From Kordia algicida OT-1 (GTDB lineage Bacteria; Bacteroidota; Bacteroidia; Flavobacteriales; Flavobacteriaceae): DNA of 64,000 nt. Under the pieces are notes generated by a model. It worked only from the letters and a program-made list of their open reading frames with translations. It made no database searches and was not told the origin of the DNA. Location of the stretch: positions 3,695,339 through 3,759,338 of the forward strand of contig NZ_DS544873.1 in the NCBI RefSeq assembly GCF_000154725.1, given 5' to 3'. A program made the position numbers and the translations under genes. Each line of letters opens with the position of its first letter. The stretch's first letter is position 1. Shown one piece after another: positions 41,071-50,845 of this stretch.

Positions 41071-42231
41071 CTACAACGCTTGATCCTTTCGATGCAACAA
41101 GCGCGTCAATTTAATAGATAAATCTGTCAAAACGATTTTAGCATTTCCATTGCGCTCAATATGATAAATCGCATCTTGCAATTCCTTTGAAATATCCAAA
41201 ATATTATTTCCGTGAACAAAAGGCGCAAACTTTTCGAGAAAAAAACCTTTGGTATGTGGTTCAAAAAACACCAAATCGGTTGCAGTATAATTTTGAAGCA
41301 ACGCTTGTCGAAAAAGATCCAAACAAAAGCTTAAAAATTTCTTCTGTGTCTCTCGTCCTGTTTTGGCAACTTCTTCGCTCCAAGCAATCAAATCACGCAC
41401 GGCAGTTTTATTTCCTTTTGCTTTAAAAGCAGAACGAACCCAAGCGACAAACCATGTTTCAAACATCAAATCTTCTGAATCTTGATGTACCAAATCTACC
41501 GCTTTATTATAATTTCCATTTGCCTGATGTGCAATTTTAGTAGCTTCTGCTTCTGCAACATTCAGGTTTTTCATCAAAGATTCCTTAATCGCTTGTTCGC
41601 CCAAAGGAGGAAAATGTAGAATTTGGCAACGCGAACGAATTGTATTAATAATTTGTTCTTCATCTTCAGCAATCAAAAGAAACAAGGTCTTATTTGGCGG
41701 TTCTTCAATTAACTTCAACAATTTATTTGCCGCGGCTGTATTCATGCGTTCTGCCATCCAAATAATCATTACTTTATAACCACCTTCATACGATTTCAGC
41801 GTAAGCGATTTAACAATATCTAGCGCTTCATCAACACCAATCTGTCCTTGCTTATTATCAATACCGAGCATTTTATACCAATCGAACAAATTTCCATACG
41901 GTTGCTCTTTAACAAACTGCCGCCATTCTTCCAAAAAATGTTTTGATACGGGATGACTTTTCACTTTATGATTTCCCGCAACAGGAAAGGCAAAATGCAA
42001 ATCGGGATGCGAAAGATTACTAAATTTCAAATTACAAGCGTCATTTCCGCCAGCATTTTCTCCTTCCGAATTTTGACACAACACATACTGCGCATATGCA
42101 ATTGCCATCGGAAGCGTTCCGCAACCTTCTGGACCCACAAAAAGTTGTGCATGCGGAATGCGTCCGCGATCGGCACTCAATGTGAGATGTTTTTTAATAT
42201 GTGTTAATCCTAAAATATCCTGAAAAAGCAT
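41071..42231 (-). CDS. holB: DNA polymerase III subunit delta'
   Basis: A 386-residue clamp-loader subunit. The start is placed at ATG 42231 (MLFQDILGLTHIKKHL); the longer in-frame version from 42321 adds 30 unrelated residues. AAA+ fold marks: LTHIKKHLTLSADRGRIPHAQLFVGPEGCG (P-loop degenerate, as usual for delta'), YKVMIIWMAERMNTAAANKLLKLIEEPP (sensor region, LLKxxEEPP) and IRSRCQILHFPPL (sensor with the SRC motif). The zinc-module cysteines are reduced to LCQNSE and ACNLKF. The C-terminal collar domain ends TRLLHRKDQAL. It loads the sliding clamp with DnaX and HolA. Confidence 0.92.
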   Translation of the reverse strand: MLFQDILGLTHIKKHLTLSADRGRIPHAQLFVGPEGCGTLPMAIAYAQYVLCQNSEGENAGGNDACNLKFSNLSHPDLHFAFPVAGNHKVKSHPVSKHFLEEWRQFVKEQPYGNLFDWYKMLGIDNKQGQIGVDEALDIVKSLTLKSYEGGYKVMIIWMAERMNTAAANKLLKLIEEPPNKTLFLLIAEDEEQIINTIRSRCQILHFPPLGEQAIKESLMKNLNVAEAEATKIAHQANGNYNKAVDLVHQDSEDLMFETWFVAWVRSAFKAKGNKTAVRDLIAWSEEVAKTGRETQKKFLSFCLDLFRQALLQNYTATDLVFFEPHTKGFFLEKFAPFVHGNNILDISKELQDAIYHIERNGNAKIVLTDLSIKLTRLLHRKDQAL

Positions 42232-42468
42232 GTGGCAAATATAGTTGTAAGTGTTCAATTTTTGTGTGATAGACACGATAAAATCCTTGAAAAAACATCG
42301 TAAAAATGTAAAAAACAACAAGAAACTGTAATTTTAACTCATGGAATGGCTTACTAAAACGTTTGATGAAAAAAAACTTCAAAAAAGTCATCCCCAAAAA
42401 TAGAAAACAACTTATATTGCTTGCTGATTCAGGATGTAAAACAACAATAACCGAAAAATAAAATACTT

Positions 42469-43656
42469 GTGAAAACGCTAAACGACTTCAACTTTAAAGA
42501 TAAAAAAGCACTCATTCGTGTAGATTTTAATGTTCCTTTAAACGATCAATATCAAGTTACGGACGATACGCGAATTCGTGCCGCAAAACCAACCATTATC
42601 AAAATATTAGAAGATGGTGGAAGTTGCGTATTAATGTCGCACTTAGGAAGACCAAAAGGGTTTCAGGAAGAATATTCACTGCGTCACATTGTTGAAACGG
42701 TTTCTCAAATCATTGGTGTGCAAGTAAAATTTGCAGGAAACTGTATTGGCGAGGAAGCTGAAAAAGCAGTAGCAGGTTTAGAAGATGGCGAAGTATTATT
42801 ATTAGAAAATTTACGTTTTCACGAAGAAGAAAAAGCTGGTGATGAAGCCTTTGCGGCGAATCTTGCCAAATTGGGAGACATCTACGTAAATGATGCTTTT
42901 GGTACAGCACACAGAGCGCACGCATCTACAGCAGTCATCGCAGAAAACTTTACAGATAAAAAATGCTTTGGATTGTTACTTGCAAAAGAAATAGAAAGCA
43001 TTGCAAAAGTGATGGAAACAGGCGAGAAGCCAGTTACCGCAGTTCTTGGAGGTGCCAAAGTATCGTCAAAAATTACAATCATAGATAACATCTTAGACAA
43101 AATAGATCACCTAATAGTTGGTGGCGGAATGACATTTACCTTCATCAAAGCACAAGGCGGAAGCATTGGAAACTCATTGGTAGAAGATGACAAACTTGAC
43201 TTGGCAAAAGAAATTATGAAAGAAGCGGAAGCCAAAAATGTAACCATTCATTTGCCAGTAGATGCTGTTATTGCAGATGCATTTGCCAACGATGCAACCA
43301 CAAAAGTAGTAGACGTTACCGAAATTCCTGACGGTTGGATGGGCTTAGACGCTGGATCAGCAACACAAGCAAAATTTGCTGAGGTCATCGCAAAATCAAA
43401 AACCATTCTTTGGAATGGACCTTTAGGTGTTTTTGAAATGCCAAACTTCGCCAAAGGAACCATTGCTTTAGGTAATGCTATTGCCGATGCTACCAAAAAC
43501 GGAGCATTTTCACTTGTTGGTGGTGGCGATTCTGTAGCTGCGGTAAAACAATTTGGTTTTGAACCAAAAGTAAGTTATGTAAGTACAGGTGGCGGTGCTA
43601 TGTTGGAAAGCTTAGAAGGAAAAACATTGCCAGGAATTGCAGCAATTTTAGCGTAA
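42469..43656 (+). CDS. pgk: Phosphoglycerate kinase
   Basis: A 395-residue glycolytic enzyme that transfers phosphate between 1,3-bisphosphoglycerate and ADP. It has the family start [13 protein letters not shown], the SHLGRPKG motif, [45 protein letters not shown] and the nucleotide-binding [10 protein letters not shown] with TGGGAMLE near the end. The start codon is GTG at 42469, which reproduces the standard N-terminus. It stands alone before a clear terminator, with a lytic transglycosylase gene following. Confidence 0.97.
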   Translation: MKTLNDFNFKDKKALIRVDFNVPLNDQYQVTDDTRIRAAKPTIIKILEDGGSCVLMSHLGRPKGFQEEYSLRHIVETVSQIIGVQVKFAGNCIGEEAEKAVAGLEDGEVLLLENLRFHEEEKAGDEAFAANLAKLGDIYVNDAFGTAHRAHASTAVIAENFTDKKCFGLLLAKEIESIAKVMETGEKPVTAVLGGAKVSSKITIIDNILDKIDHLIVGGGMTFTFIKAQGGSIGNSLVEDDKLDLAKEIMKEAEAKNVTIHLPVDAVIADAFANDATTKVVDVTEIPDGWMGLDAGSATQAKFAEVIAKSKTILWNGPLGVFEMPNFAKGTIALGNAIADATKNGAFSLVGGGDSVAAVKQFGFEPKVSYVSTGGGAMLESLEGKTLPGIAAILA

Positions 43657-43681
43657 AACACATAACAAAATAACAAATATC

Positions 43682-43714
43682 AAAAAGTCTAATTCTTGTA
43701 GTTAGACTTTTTTA
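43682..43714 (+). terminator. Intrinsic terminator
   Basis: AAAAAGTCTAA and TTAGACTTTTTT arms; 26 bp after pgk. Confidence 0.85.
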
Positions 43715-43817
43715 ATACACGCTAATTTCTAAATTCAAATAAAAAACACGAATTTAGCACCAATCGCGTTTCAATACCATAGAAACCGTTTAAAACGAAA
43801 AAACGCCTTATATATAC

Positions 43818-45461
43818 ATGAAATATCTCTTTAGCATACTTTTCTTATCTCTAGCTTTTGTGGGAAATGCCCAAGAAGATGAAAAAAAGCCAGTAAAAGA
43901 AAAACCTACGTTCAAAATTATAAAAGACACGATCATTCTTGATGGAAAAAAAACCGTTATGACTGATACGATTTATTTTGATACCAAAAACGAAATCAAA
44001 CGTACAGCAAATGATATCTTGCCAGAATTAGACAGCACAAAAACAGTACTAGACGGAAAAAAAGTATTGACCAAAGTCAATGAAAGCTACGATTTACAAG
44101 ATGATAAAATGGCAGCAAAAATTGACAGTTTATGGCTGCGCGAATTGAGCGGAACAGCTTTATTTGACACCATTCACAATGAAATTACAGAACTTAAATA
44201 TGACCCTGTAGTATATCAAGATTTGCCGACAGACACATTAAAAGCGCGTTTGGAACGATTAAATGCCAAAACGCCGTTCAATATTGAATACAATCCTTCG
44301 TTAGAAAGTGTCATTCGCAGGTTTTTAAAAAGACGTAAAAAATCGATGGAACGCCTGATGAAAATCAGCCAATACTACTTTCCAATGTTTGAACAAGAAT
44401 TGGACAATCACAACATTCCATTAGAAGTAAAATACCTAGCAATCGTAGAATCTGCCTTAAATCCAAGAGCACGTTCGCGAGTTGGCGCTACTGGATTGTG
44501 GCAATTTATGTATCAAACAGGAAAACAATACGATTTAGACGTAAACTCATACGTAGACGAACGTAGCGATCCTGTAAAATCGACCAAAGCAGCGTGTCAA
44601 TACTTGGCAAGTCTCTACAAAATATTTGGTGATTGGGATTTGGCACTAGCAGCCTACAACTCAGGTCCAGGGAACGTATCCAAAGCCATTAGACGTTCTG
44701 GCGGATACGTAAATTATTGGAACATTCGATCAAACTTACCACGCGAAACAGCAGGATATTTGCCAGCGTTCTTAGCAACCATGTATATTTTTGAATATGC
44801 AGACGAACACGGTTTTCAGGTAGACAACATAGAAACTCCACACTTTGCAACCGATACCATTCGCGTGAAGCAATTATTGACCTTCGATCAAATTTCGGAA
44901 GTATTAAACGTAAAAGTAGAAGACCTTCAATTCTTTAATCCATCATACAAATTAGACATCATTCCACACATAAAAGGAAGAAATTATACCTTGCGATTGC
45001 CCGTACAAGAAGTAGGGAAATTTGTAAACAATGAAGAAGCAATTTACGCTTTCGCAAAAGAAGAATTAGCCAAAAGAGAAAAACCATTACCACAACTTTT
45101 TCAAATGGACAAACGCACGCGTTATCGTGTAAAAAGTGGTGATTATCTCGGAAAAATTGCGCGACGTTTTGGTGTGCGCGTAAGCGATTTAAAACGCTGG
45201 AATGGATTGCGTTCCAACAGATTGCGAATTGGACAACGATTAACGATTTATCCAAAAAAACCTGGTTTTGCAGTCAAAAAACCATCACAAAAGAAAAAAA
45301 ATACAGGCAATGCAAAAACCTATGTTGTCAAGTCTGGCGACTCTTTGTGGAGCATTGCACAAAAATTTCCTGGAGTTTCTGTCAAGAATATTAAAAAATG
45401 GAATGATATTAGTGGTAATAAACTAAAACCTGGAATGACGTTGCAGGTTTCCAAAAAATAA
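43818..45461 (+). CDS. MltD-like lytic transglycosylase with two LysM domains
   Basis: A 547-residue secreted enzyme (signal MKYLFSILFLSLAFVGNAQ). The SLT domain (about 190-310) has VKYLAIVESALNPRARSRVGATGLWQFM in pieces, with catalytic Glu211, then GDWDLALAAYNSGPGNVSKAI. Two LysM modules follow near residues 434-478 (YRVKSGDYLGKIARRFG) and 501-546 (YVVKSGDSLWSIAQKFP), joined by a Lys-rich linker. It cleaves peptidoglycan glycan strands to 1,6-anhydro ends during wall remodelling. The ~150-residue charged N-terminal extension before SLT is typical of Bacteroidota homologues. A DUF4837 lipoprotein gene follows after 25 bp, likely in the same operon. Confidence 0.92.
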   Translation: MKYLFSILFLSLAFVGNAQEDEKKPVKEKPTFKIIKDTIILDGKKTVMTDTIYFDTKNEIKRTANDILPELDSTKTVLDGKKVLTKVNESYDLQDDKMAAKIDSLWLRELSGTALFDTIHNEITELKYDPVVYQDLPTDTLKARLERLNAKTPFNIEYNPSLESVIRRFLKRRKKSMERLMKISQYYFPMFEQELDNHNIPLEVKYLAIVESALNPRARSRVGATGLWQFMYQTGKQYDLDVNSYVDERSDPVKSTKAACQYLASLYKIFGDWDLALAAYNSGPGNVSKAIRRSGGYVNYWNIRSNLPRETAGYLPAFLATMYIFEYADEHGFQVDNIETPHFATDTIRVKQLLTFDQISEVLNVKVEDLQFFNPSYKLDIIPHIKGRNYTLRLPVQEVGKFVNNEEAIYAFAKEELAKREKPLPQLFQMDKRTRYRVKSGDYLGKIARRFGVRVSDLKRWNGLRSNRLRIGQRLTIYPKKPGFAVKKPSQKKKNTGNAKTYVVKSGDSLWSIAQKFPGVSVKNIKKWNDISGNKLKPGMTLQVSKK

Positions 45462-45486
45462 ATAAACAATCATAAACCCATTACAC

Positions 45487-46473
45487 GTGAAAAAATTATA
45501 CGCACTTATATTTGTTTTAGCATTATTTTCTTCTTGTGGAGATAAGAATGACAAAGATGTTGCCGAGCGATATAAACCACAATCTGCAGGAAAAGTAAAT
45601 CTATTGGCAGTTGTTATTGATAACGATCAATGGAAAGGAAAAATAGGGGATAGCATTCGAAGTATTTACGGTGCACCAACAGATGGTTTGCCAATGGAAG
45701 AACCGCTATTTTCGCTAAAACAAATAAATCCTGAAGTATTCAAAGATCCAATTACGACGTACAGAAGTATTTTAATTATAGAATCATCTGACGAGAAAAA
45801 ATTCCGTATCAAAGGAGATGTATATGCAAAACCACAGCAAATTGTATATATATCAGGTTCAGACGATGAAATTATTGCACAACTTACAGAAAATGCAGCA
45901 AAATCTATCAAAACCCTAAAGGACAATGAATTACTTTCCAAGCAACAATTCATTAAAGGAGCATTAAACAAAGACAAATCGTTGGAGGAAACCTTTGGAA
46001 TTTCGCTAAATATTCCTTCTGTATACAAAGTAGTCAAAAAGGAAGACAATTTCGTTTGGTTTGAGCGTAAAGTTTCTAACGGAACCATGAATATTATTGC
46101 ATACACCTTGCCATACGGAAGCATTCCAAAAAACGATACAACGATTGATGCTATCATTAAAATGCGTGACTCCATTGGTGAAGCGTATGTACCTGGTAGA
46201 GATCCTGAAACAATGTATATGATTACTGAAAAAGCATACGCACCGTTTCTCTTTGAAGCAACGATTGACAATAAGTTTGCATTTGAAACCAAAGGAATGT
46301 GGGAAGTACACGGCTTTCAAATGGCAGGACCGTTTATCAACTATGTGGTAGATGACAAAGATCACAACCGACTCATGGTGATTGAAGGATTTGCCTTTGC
46401 GCCTTCGGAAGACAAAAGAGATTTTATGTTTGAAATTGAGGCGATCTTAAAATCCCTGAAAATTCAGAAATAA
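45487..46473 (+). CDS. DUF4837 family lipoprotein
   Basis: A 328-residue lipoprotein (MKKLYALIFVLALFSSC, lipobox FSSC, Cys17) starting with GTG at 45487. Family marks are the LLAVVIDNDQWKGKIGDSIR opening, YGAPTDGLPMEEPLFSLKQINP and the C-terminal FMFEIEAILKSLK. DUF4837 is restricted to Bacteroidota and of unknown function; its place behind a lytic transglycosylase suggests a cell-wall link. A strong hairpin follows 33 bp downstream. Confidence 0.88.
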   Translation: MKKLYALIFVLALFSSCGDKNDKDVAERYKPQSAGKVNLLAVVIDNDQWKGKIGDSIRSIYGAPTDGLPMEEPLFSLKQINPEVFKDPITTYRSILIIESSDEKKFRIKGDVYAKPQQIVYISGSDDEIIAQLTENAAKSIKTLKDNELLSKQQFIKGALNKDKSLEETFGISLNIPSVYKVVKKEDNFVWFERKVSNGTMNIIAYTLPYGSIPKNDTTIDAIIKMRDSIGEAYVPGRDPETMYMITEKAYAPFLFEATIDNKFAFETKGMWEVHGFQMAGPFINYVVDDKDHNRLMVIEGFAFAPSEDKRDFMFEIEAILKSLKIQK

Positions 46474-46505
46474 ACAATATACAAATACAGTATAAAACCG
46501 ATTGC

Positions 46506-46537
46506 AGCACATAAGTTAGTTCTTGTGTGCTTTTTTT
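46506..46537 (+). terminator. Intrinsic terminator
   Basis: AGCACATAAG-TTAGTT-CTTGTGTGCT (10 pairs, one G-U) followed by seven T. Confidence 0.88.
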
Positions 46538-46554
46538 ATGTCTAAATTTTCGCT

Positions 46555-46880
46555 GTTGCGGAATGAACTCTTTGAATTTGAAGTTGAACTTGAAACTGAA
46601 CTTGAACTTTAATTTGAAACTCAATTCAGTTTTCTACAACAGTAAACAATTCGTGAATTCGTGACAAAAAACTCTTTCAGAAATTGAGTTTAAACTTCAA
46701 CTTGAAACCGAAACTAATGAAACGTCATTACATATCTTTAACCAAATACAGTTTCCCCACAACAGTAAGCAATTCGTGAAAATTTTTAAAGTTCACACAA
46801 AGACCAATCAACAATTCGTGAATTCGTAAAAAAACTTCCTAAATTTAAGTTAGAAACCGAATTTGAACTTGAAGTTGAAC
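46555..46880. repeat. Degenerate repeat block (TTGAA runs and CAATTCGTGAA units)
   Basis: Three stretches of GAA-CTTGAA-type units (about 46561-46625, 46677-46716 and 46850-46876) alternate with three CAATTCGTGAA units (46647, 46770, 46812), two of which extend to CAATTCGTGAATTCG. Two of the latter are preceded by a CAGTTT..C.ACAACAGTAA segment, so a longer unit has been duplicated and has diverged. No coding frame is convincing here. Confidence 0.7.
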
Positions 46881-46902
46881 ACAACAAAGTACCTTTAATT
46901 TG

Positions 46903-46995
46903 TCATTTCGAGCGTTTTGAAAAACGTGTGGCAATCTGTTGCTTCAAATAATACGAATGTCATGTGAGAAACAGATTGCCACGTCATACTTCCTC
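46903..46995. repeat. Dispersed-type inverted repeat (GTGGCAATCTGTT)
   Basis: GTCATTTCGAGCG leads into GTGGCAATCTGTT (46928-46940) and its perfect complement AACAGATTGCCAC (46970-46982) with a 29-bp spacer. It resembles short intergenic palindromic repeats scattered in Flavobacteriaceae chromosomes. It lies just upstream of tex. Confidence 0.75.
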
Positions 46996-47078
46996 GTAAA
47001 GATGTTTCAATTGAATAAAAACAACCAAACAAAAAACACTAAATTGCACTTCCAAATCAATCTTTCAATCACAATACA

Positions 47079-49205
47079 ATGACCCAACTTCAATACATAC
47101 AATCACAGCTTTCATTGCCTGAAAAAAGCATTCTCAAAACCATTGAATTGCTCAACGAAGATTGTACCATTCCTTTTATTTCTCGCTATCGAAAAGAAAT
47201 GACAGGAAACCTAGACGAAGTACAAATTGGTCAAATTGTAAAGCTAAAAACAGCCTACGAAGAACTCGAAAAAAGACGTGAAGCTATTCTCAAGGCCATC
47301 ACGGAGCAAGAAGCGCTAACGCCACAATTACAGGAAAAAATTGCGCAAGCAAAAACACTCACCGCGTTGGAAGACTTGTATTTACCTTACAAGAAAAAAC
47401 GCAAAACGAAAGCTTCTATTGCCAAAGAAAACGGACTCGAGCCATTGGCAAAAATCATTATGAAGCAACAACACGAAGATGTAATCTATGCAGCAAATCG
47501 TTTTGTAAAAGGAGAAGTCACTTCGGTAGAAAAGGCCATTGAAGGTGCGCGACATATTATTGCAGAATGGATTAACGAAAAAGAATATGTTCGAAACAAA
47601 ATAAGACGTCTTTACCAACGAAAAGCAACAATCACTACCAAAGTTGTCAAAGCAAAAAAAGATGACGAAAACGCACAAAAATACAAGCAATATTTTGACT
47701 GGAGCGAATCGCTTCACAGAACACCTTCACACAGATTGCTCGCTATGTTACGAGCTGAAAAAGAAGGTTTTATCAAACTAAAAGTTGCTGTTGATAAAGA
47801 AGAAGCTTTAGAAACTATTGACAGATTGGTCATCAAAACAGACGTTACTTCTTGCACGGATCAAGTGTTTATTGCCATTGAAGACGCCTACAAACGATTA
47901 CTATCGCCAGCAATTGTCAATGAAGTACTAAACGATGTAAAAGCCAAGGCAGATGCAACAGCAATTTCCGTTTTTGCAGACAATTTAAAGCAATTATTAT
48001 TGGGCGCGCCACTTGGTCAAAAACGGGTTTTGGCGATTGATCCAGGATTTAAGTCAGGCTGTAAAGTAGTGTGTTTGGACGAAAAAGGTGATTTGTTACA
48101 CAATGAAAATATCTATCCACATCCGCCACAGCGAAAAACTACAGACGCAGGAAAAAAAATACGTTCGTTGGTCAATGCGTATAAAATTGAAGCCATTGCT
48201 ATAGGAAATGGAACAGCTTCGCGAGAAACAGAATTTTTCATTAAAAAGATTCAATTTGATCGCGATCTACAAGTATTTATCGTGAATGAAGCTGGCGCAT
48301 CTGTATATTCTGCATCCAAAATTGCACGTGCCGAATTTCCAAATTATGATGTGACGGTTCGTGGTGCGGTTTCTATTGGAAGACGACTCAAAGATCCGTT
48401 GGCGGAACTCGTAAAGATTGATCCGAAAGCAATTGGTGTTGGACAATATCAGCATGATGTCGATCAAACAAAACTCAAAGAAGAACTCGATACGGTTGTG
48501 ATGAGTTGTGTAAACGCCGTTGGTGTCAATGTAAATACTGCAAGTAGCGCATTGCTGAGTTATGTATCTGGAATTGGCGTGAATTTGGCAGAAAATGTAG
48601 TGAAATACAGAAGCAAAAACGGAAAAATTGATTCGCGAAATAGCTTAAAAAAAGTACCACGATTAGGTCCGAAAGCGTTTCAGCAAGCCGCAGCATTCTT
48701 ACGAATTACCGATGCCAAACATCCGTTAGATAATTCTACCGTGCATCCAGAAAGTTATCATATTGTTGAAAAAATGGCAAAAGATGTCAAGCTTTCTGTA
48801 GACGAATTGATTGGAAATAAAGCAGTTTTAAGTACCATAGATCTTCAAAAGTATTGTACAGAAACTATCGGATTGCCAACGTTGAATGATATTGTCAAAG
48901 AATTGGAAAAACCAGGCGTTGATCCGCGGAAAGCGGCAAAACTTTTTGAATTTGATAAAAATGTAAAAACCATATCAGATGTTAAAGTTGGCATGTCGCT
49001 ACCTGGAATCGTCAATAATATTACCAATTTTGGTTGTTTTGTCGATATCGGAATTAAGGAAAGCGGTTTAGTCCATATTTCAAAATTGGCAAACGAATTT
49101 ATCAGTGATGTCAACTCGGTTGTAAAACTGCACCAACATATTACCGTAACAGTTGTTGAGGTGGATGAAGCACGTAAGCGAATTCAATTGTCTATGATTG
49201 ATTAG
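47079..49205 (+). CDS. tex: Tex-family S1 RNA-binding transcription accessory protein
   Basis: A 708-residue Tex protein. The helical N-terminal part (IPFISRYRKEMTGNLDEVQIGQI, LPYKKKRKTKASIA) is followed by a YqgF/RNase-H-like domain (KRVLAIDPGFKSGCKVVCLD at about 314-333). A helix-hairpin-helix pair comes next (NTASSALLSYVSGIG, LKKVPRLGPKAFQQAAAFL, about 485-570), then a C-terminal S1 domain (VGMSLPGIVNNITNFGCFVDI, about 635-708). Tex binds nucleic acid and affects transcription and toxin expression in other bacteria. Length is a little short of the usual ~770. It converges on the next gene with only 4 bp between the stops. Confidence 0.95.
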   Translation: MTQLQYIQSQLSLPEKSILKTIELLNEDCTIPFISRYRKEMTGNLDEVQIGQIVKLKTAYEELEKRREAILKAITEQEALTPQLQEKIAQAKTLTALEDLYLPYKKKRKTKASIAKENGLEPLAKIIMKQQHEDVIYAANRFVKGEVTSVEKAIEGARHIIAEWINEKEYVRNKIRRLYQRKATITTKVVKAKKDDENAQKYKQYFDWSESLHRTPSHRLLAMLRAEKEGFIKLKVAVDKEEALETIDRLVIKTDVTSCTDQVFIAIEDAYKRLLSPAIVNEVLNDVKAKADATAISVFADNLKQLLLGAPLGQKRVLAIDPGFKSGCKVVCLDEKGDLLHNENIYPHPPQRKTTDAGKKIRSLVNAYKIEAIAIGNGTASRETEFFIKKIQFDRDLQVFIVNEAGASVYSASKIARAEFPNYDVTVRGAVSIGRRLKDPLAELVKIDPKAIGVGQYQHDVDQTKLKEELDTVVMSCVNAVGVNVNTASSALLSYVSGIGVNLAENVVKYRSKNGKIDSRNSLKKVPRLGPKAFQQAAAFLRITDAKHPLDNSTVHPESYHIVEKMAKDVKLSVDELIGNKAVLSTIDLQKYCTETIGLPTLNDIVKELEKPGVDPRKAAKLFEFDKNVKTISDVKVGMSLPGIVNNITNFGCFVDIGIKESGLVHISKLANEFISDVNSVVKLHQHITVTVVEVDEARKRIQLSMID

Positions 49206-49209
49206 ATTT

Positions 49210-50700
49210 TCAGCTATTTAGCGAATTGTGAAGCCAAGTAGCATCATCTTCAATTTCTTGCGCATTATTGAAACAAATATAACCACTTGGTGCATTTTTA
49301 CGATCTAAATAATCGGGAAGCTTCCGCGGATTTAATACGTATCTTTTAGACACTTGCAAATCGATGTGTTCCTTTTCTGGTCCATCATAAATGAGCAATT
49401 TCCCAAAGCGACATGCAATATTGATGAAGCGACTTTTTTTATGAATGTAGATTTCTCCATGCGTCAAATCGACTCCGGTTAAGTGTGTATTGGCACAATC
49501 GTCCAAAAAGATGCCTGGTTTTACACGTTCTGGTGGAAGGTTTCGATCTTTACGATTTACTGCGCCCAATCCAGAAGCGAAAAAACCGCCAATCACATGC
49601 AATCCTGAAGATTGTTTTGCAAATACTGTTTCTCCATGTATACTTGCGCCTGCAAACCAGCAATTAATGAGTGTAGTATCTCTAATTCGCCATCGCAATC
49701 CGCTTCCTTTTTGACAACTTTCCATAAAAATAGCTCTTTTGGCTCTTGCATTGAGCGTAAATACGATGTTTTCAGCAGTCCATTTTGCCACCGCAGGACA
49801 ATCTGTTTTATATCCGTTCTTGTCTACACAAGAAGTTTCAGTAGAAAGTAAGGAAACAATATTTGCATCATACGCATTTATGTACTTCGGATTGTTTTTT
49901 TCTTCCTCAGGAATAAATAATAGTGGCACATCAACCGTTAAATTTTTCAATCCGCCGCCAGCGTTATTGCTACCATTGGCTACGTATCTAAAAAAAGCAC
50001 CTTTGTCGTTATTTTGAGGTAAAATACTTTCCTTCGGATTGTTGGGATTAGCAAAGTTGAAGTCGTTGTATCTGTGGAAAATAAGCAAGCGTGTTCCGTG
50101 TGCTGAAGTTCCCATGTTTCCTTCGCCTTCAAAGACGACTCCGTAGTAAATTGTACTGATGAAGGTGTGAAAGTAATATCTTCCGGAAGGAATAAAAATA
50201 GTTTTTCCAGGCCGCGTGTACGCTCGATTATTAAAGGTATGAATTGGCGGATTAAATTTTGGTGGATTTACATATTTTCCTTTGCCGTCTCGTTGCCTGA
50301 TGGCGATATCAAATTGTGCATATTGCAGTGCAGCATTTACCGCAGGAGATGCATCTGAACCGCTTGGTCGTGCGCCAAACCAACGTAAGTTTAGTTTTCC
50401 TCTGTCCCATTGGCGCGTCCATTTTCCGTTTGGATTTGTTTTTGATTTGCACACCATTCCGTCGTAATTGGCGTTGTATCCAATTTTGAGCATGGCTTCA
50501 AAAGAAGCATACGGACTTTTCGGATTGCGAGCGTTTGGAGTATTACTTTGATAAAAAGGTTCGAGCGAAGATTTTGCATCAAAAATAAAAAAACCACCGC
50601 CGCCATCTTCGTCATTTAGATAACCGCGCATGTACACCATTTCTTTATCTGATGGTGAAGCATAGTTGTATAATTCTTCGAAACTTTCTACGACGTTCAT
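49210..50700 (-). CDS. Tailspike/pectate-lyase-like beta-helix protein A
   Basis: A 496-residue protein with the layout of the pectate-lyase superfamily used in phage tailspikes. A small N-terminal module (VYMRGYLNDEDGGGGFFIFD ... YDGMVCKS ... WTRQWDRGKLNLRWFGARP) corresponds to the VxxFGAKGDG-type entry of such helices. It leads into a right-handed parallel beta-helix with GKTIFIPSGRYYF, VVFEGEGNMGTSAHGTRL (about 187-205), GGGLKNLTV, LINCWFAGASI and HVIGGFFASG. There is no signal peptide, lipobox or T9SS domain, so export by Sec or T9SS is not indicated. It has a close paralogue 146 bp upstream. It could be a lyase or hydrolase of the cell's own polysaccharide, or a receptor-binding fibre; catalytic residues cannot be named. 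Confidence 0.65.
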   Translation of the reverse strand: MNVVESFEELYNYASPSDKEMVYMRGYLNDEDGGGGFFIFDAKSSLEPFYQSNTPNARNPKSPYASFEAMLKIGYNANYDGMVCKSKTNPNGKWTRQWDRGKLNLRWFGARPSGSDASPAVNAALQYAQFDIAIRQRDGKGKYVNPPKFNPPIHTFNNRAYTRPGKTIFIPSGRYYFHTFISTIYYGVVFEGEGNMGTSAHGTRLLIFHRYNDFNFANPNNPKESILPQNNDKGAFFRYVANGSNNAGGGLKNLTVDVPLLFIPEEEKNNPKYINAYDANIVSLLSTETSCVDKNGYKTDCPAVAKWTAENIVFTLNARAKRAIFMESCQKGSGLRWRIRDTTLINCWFAGASIHGETVFAKQSSGLHVIGGFFASGLGAVNRKDRNLPPERVKPGIFLDDCANTHLTGVDLTHGEIYIHKKSRFINIACRFGKLLIYDGPEKEHIDLQVSKRYVLNPRKLPDYLDRKNAPSGYICFNNAQEIEDDATWLHNSLNS

Positions 50701-50782
50701 TGATGTGTATTTTAGATTTTCTAAAATACTATAAATATTTGAGAGGAAAGTGTTATGTGTTTTTTGGATTGTTTCAGAAATT

Positions 50783-50815
50783 AAAAACGCATCAATTTTA
50801 GGTTGATGCGTTTTT
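50783..50815 (-). terminator. Intrinsic terminator of beta-helix gene B
   Basis: AAAACGCATCAA and TTGATGCGTTTT arms around a TTTTAGG loop; 31 bp downstream of gene B on the minus strand. The stem is shared with the terminator at 52563-52597. Confidence 0.88.
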
Positions 50816-50845
50816 GGTTTTATTTGTAATTTGAGAATGTCTTAA

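Noticed and set aside
45666-46292. 208-codon minus-strand open frame across the DUF4837 gene
   Set aside because: Fully antisense to a well-supported lipoprotein gene, with no family resemblance and no promoter or ribosome-binding context.
46424-46624. Minus-strand frame with Phe/Lys repeats (KFKFSFKFNFKF)
   Set aside because: It arises from the low-complexity TTGAA repeat and overlaps the end of DUF4837 and its terminator; not a credible protein.
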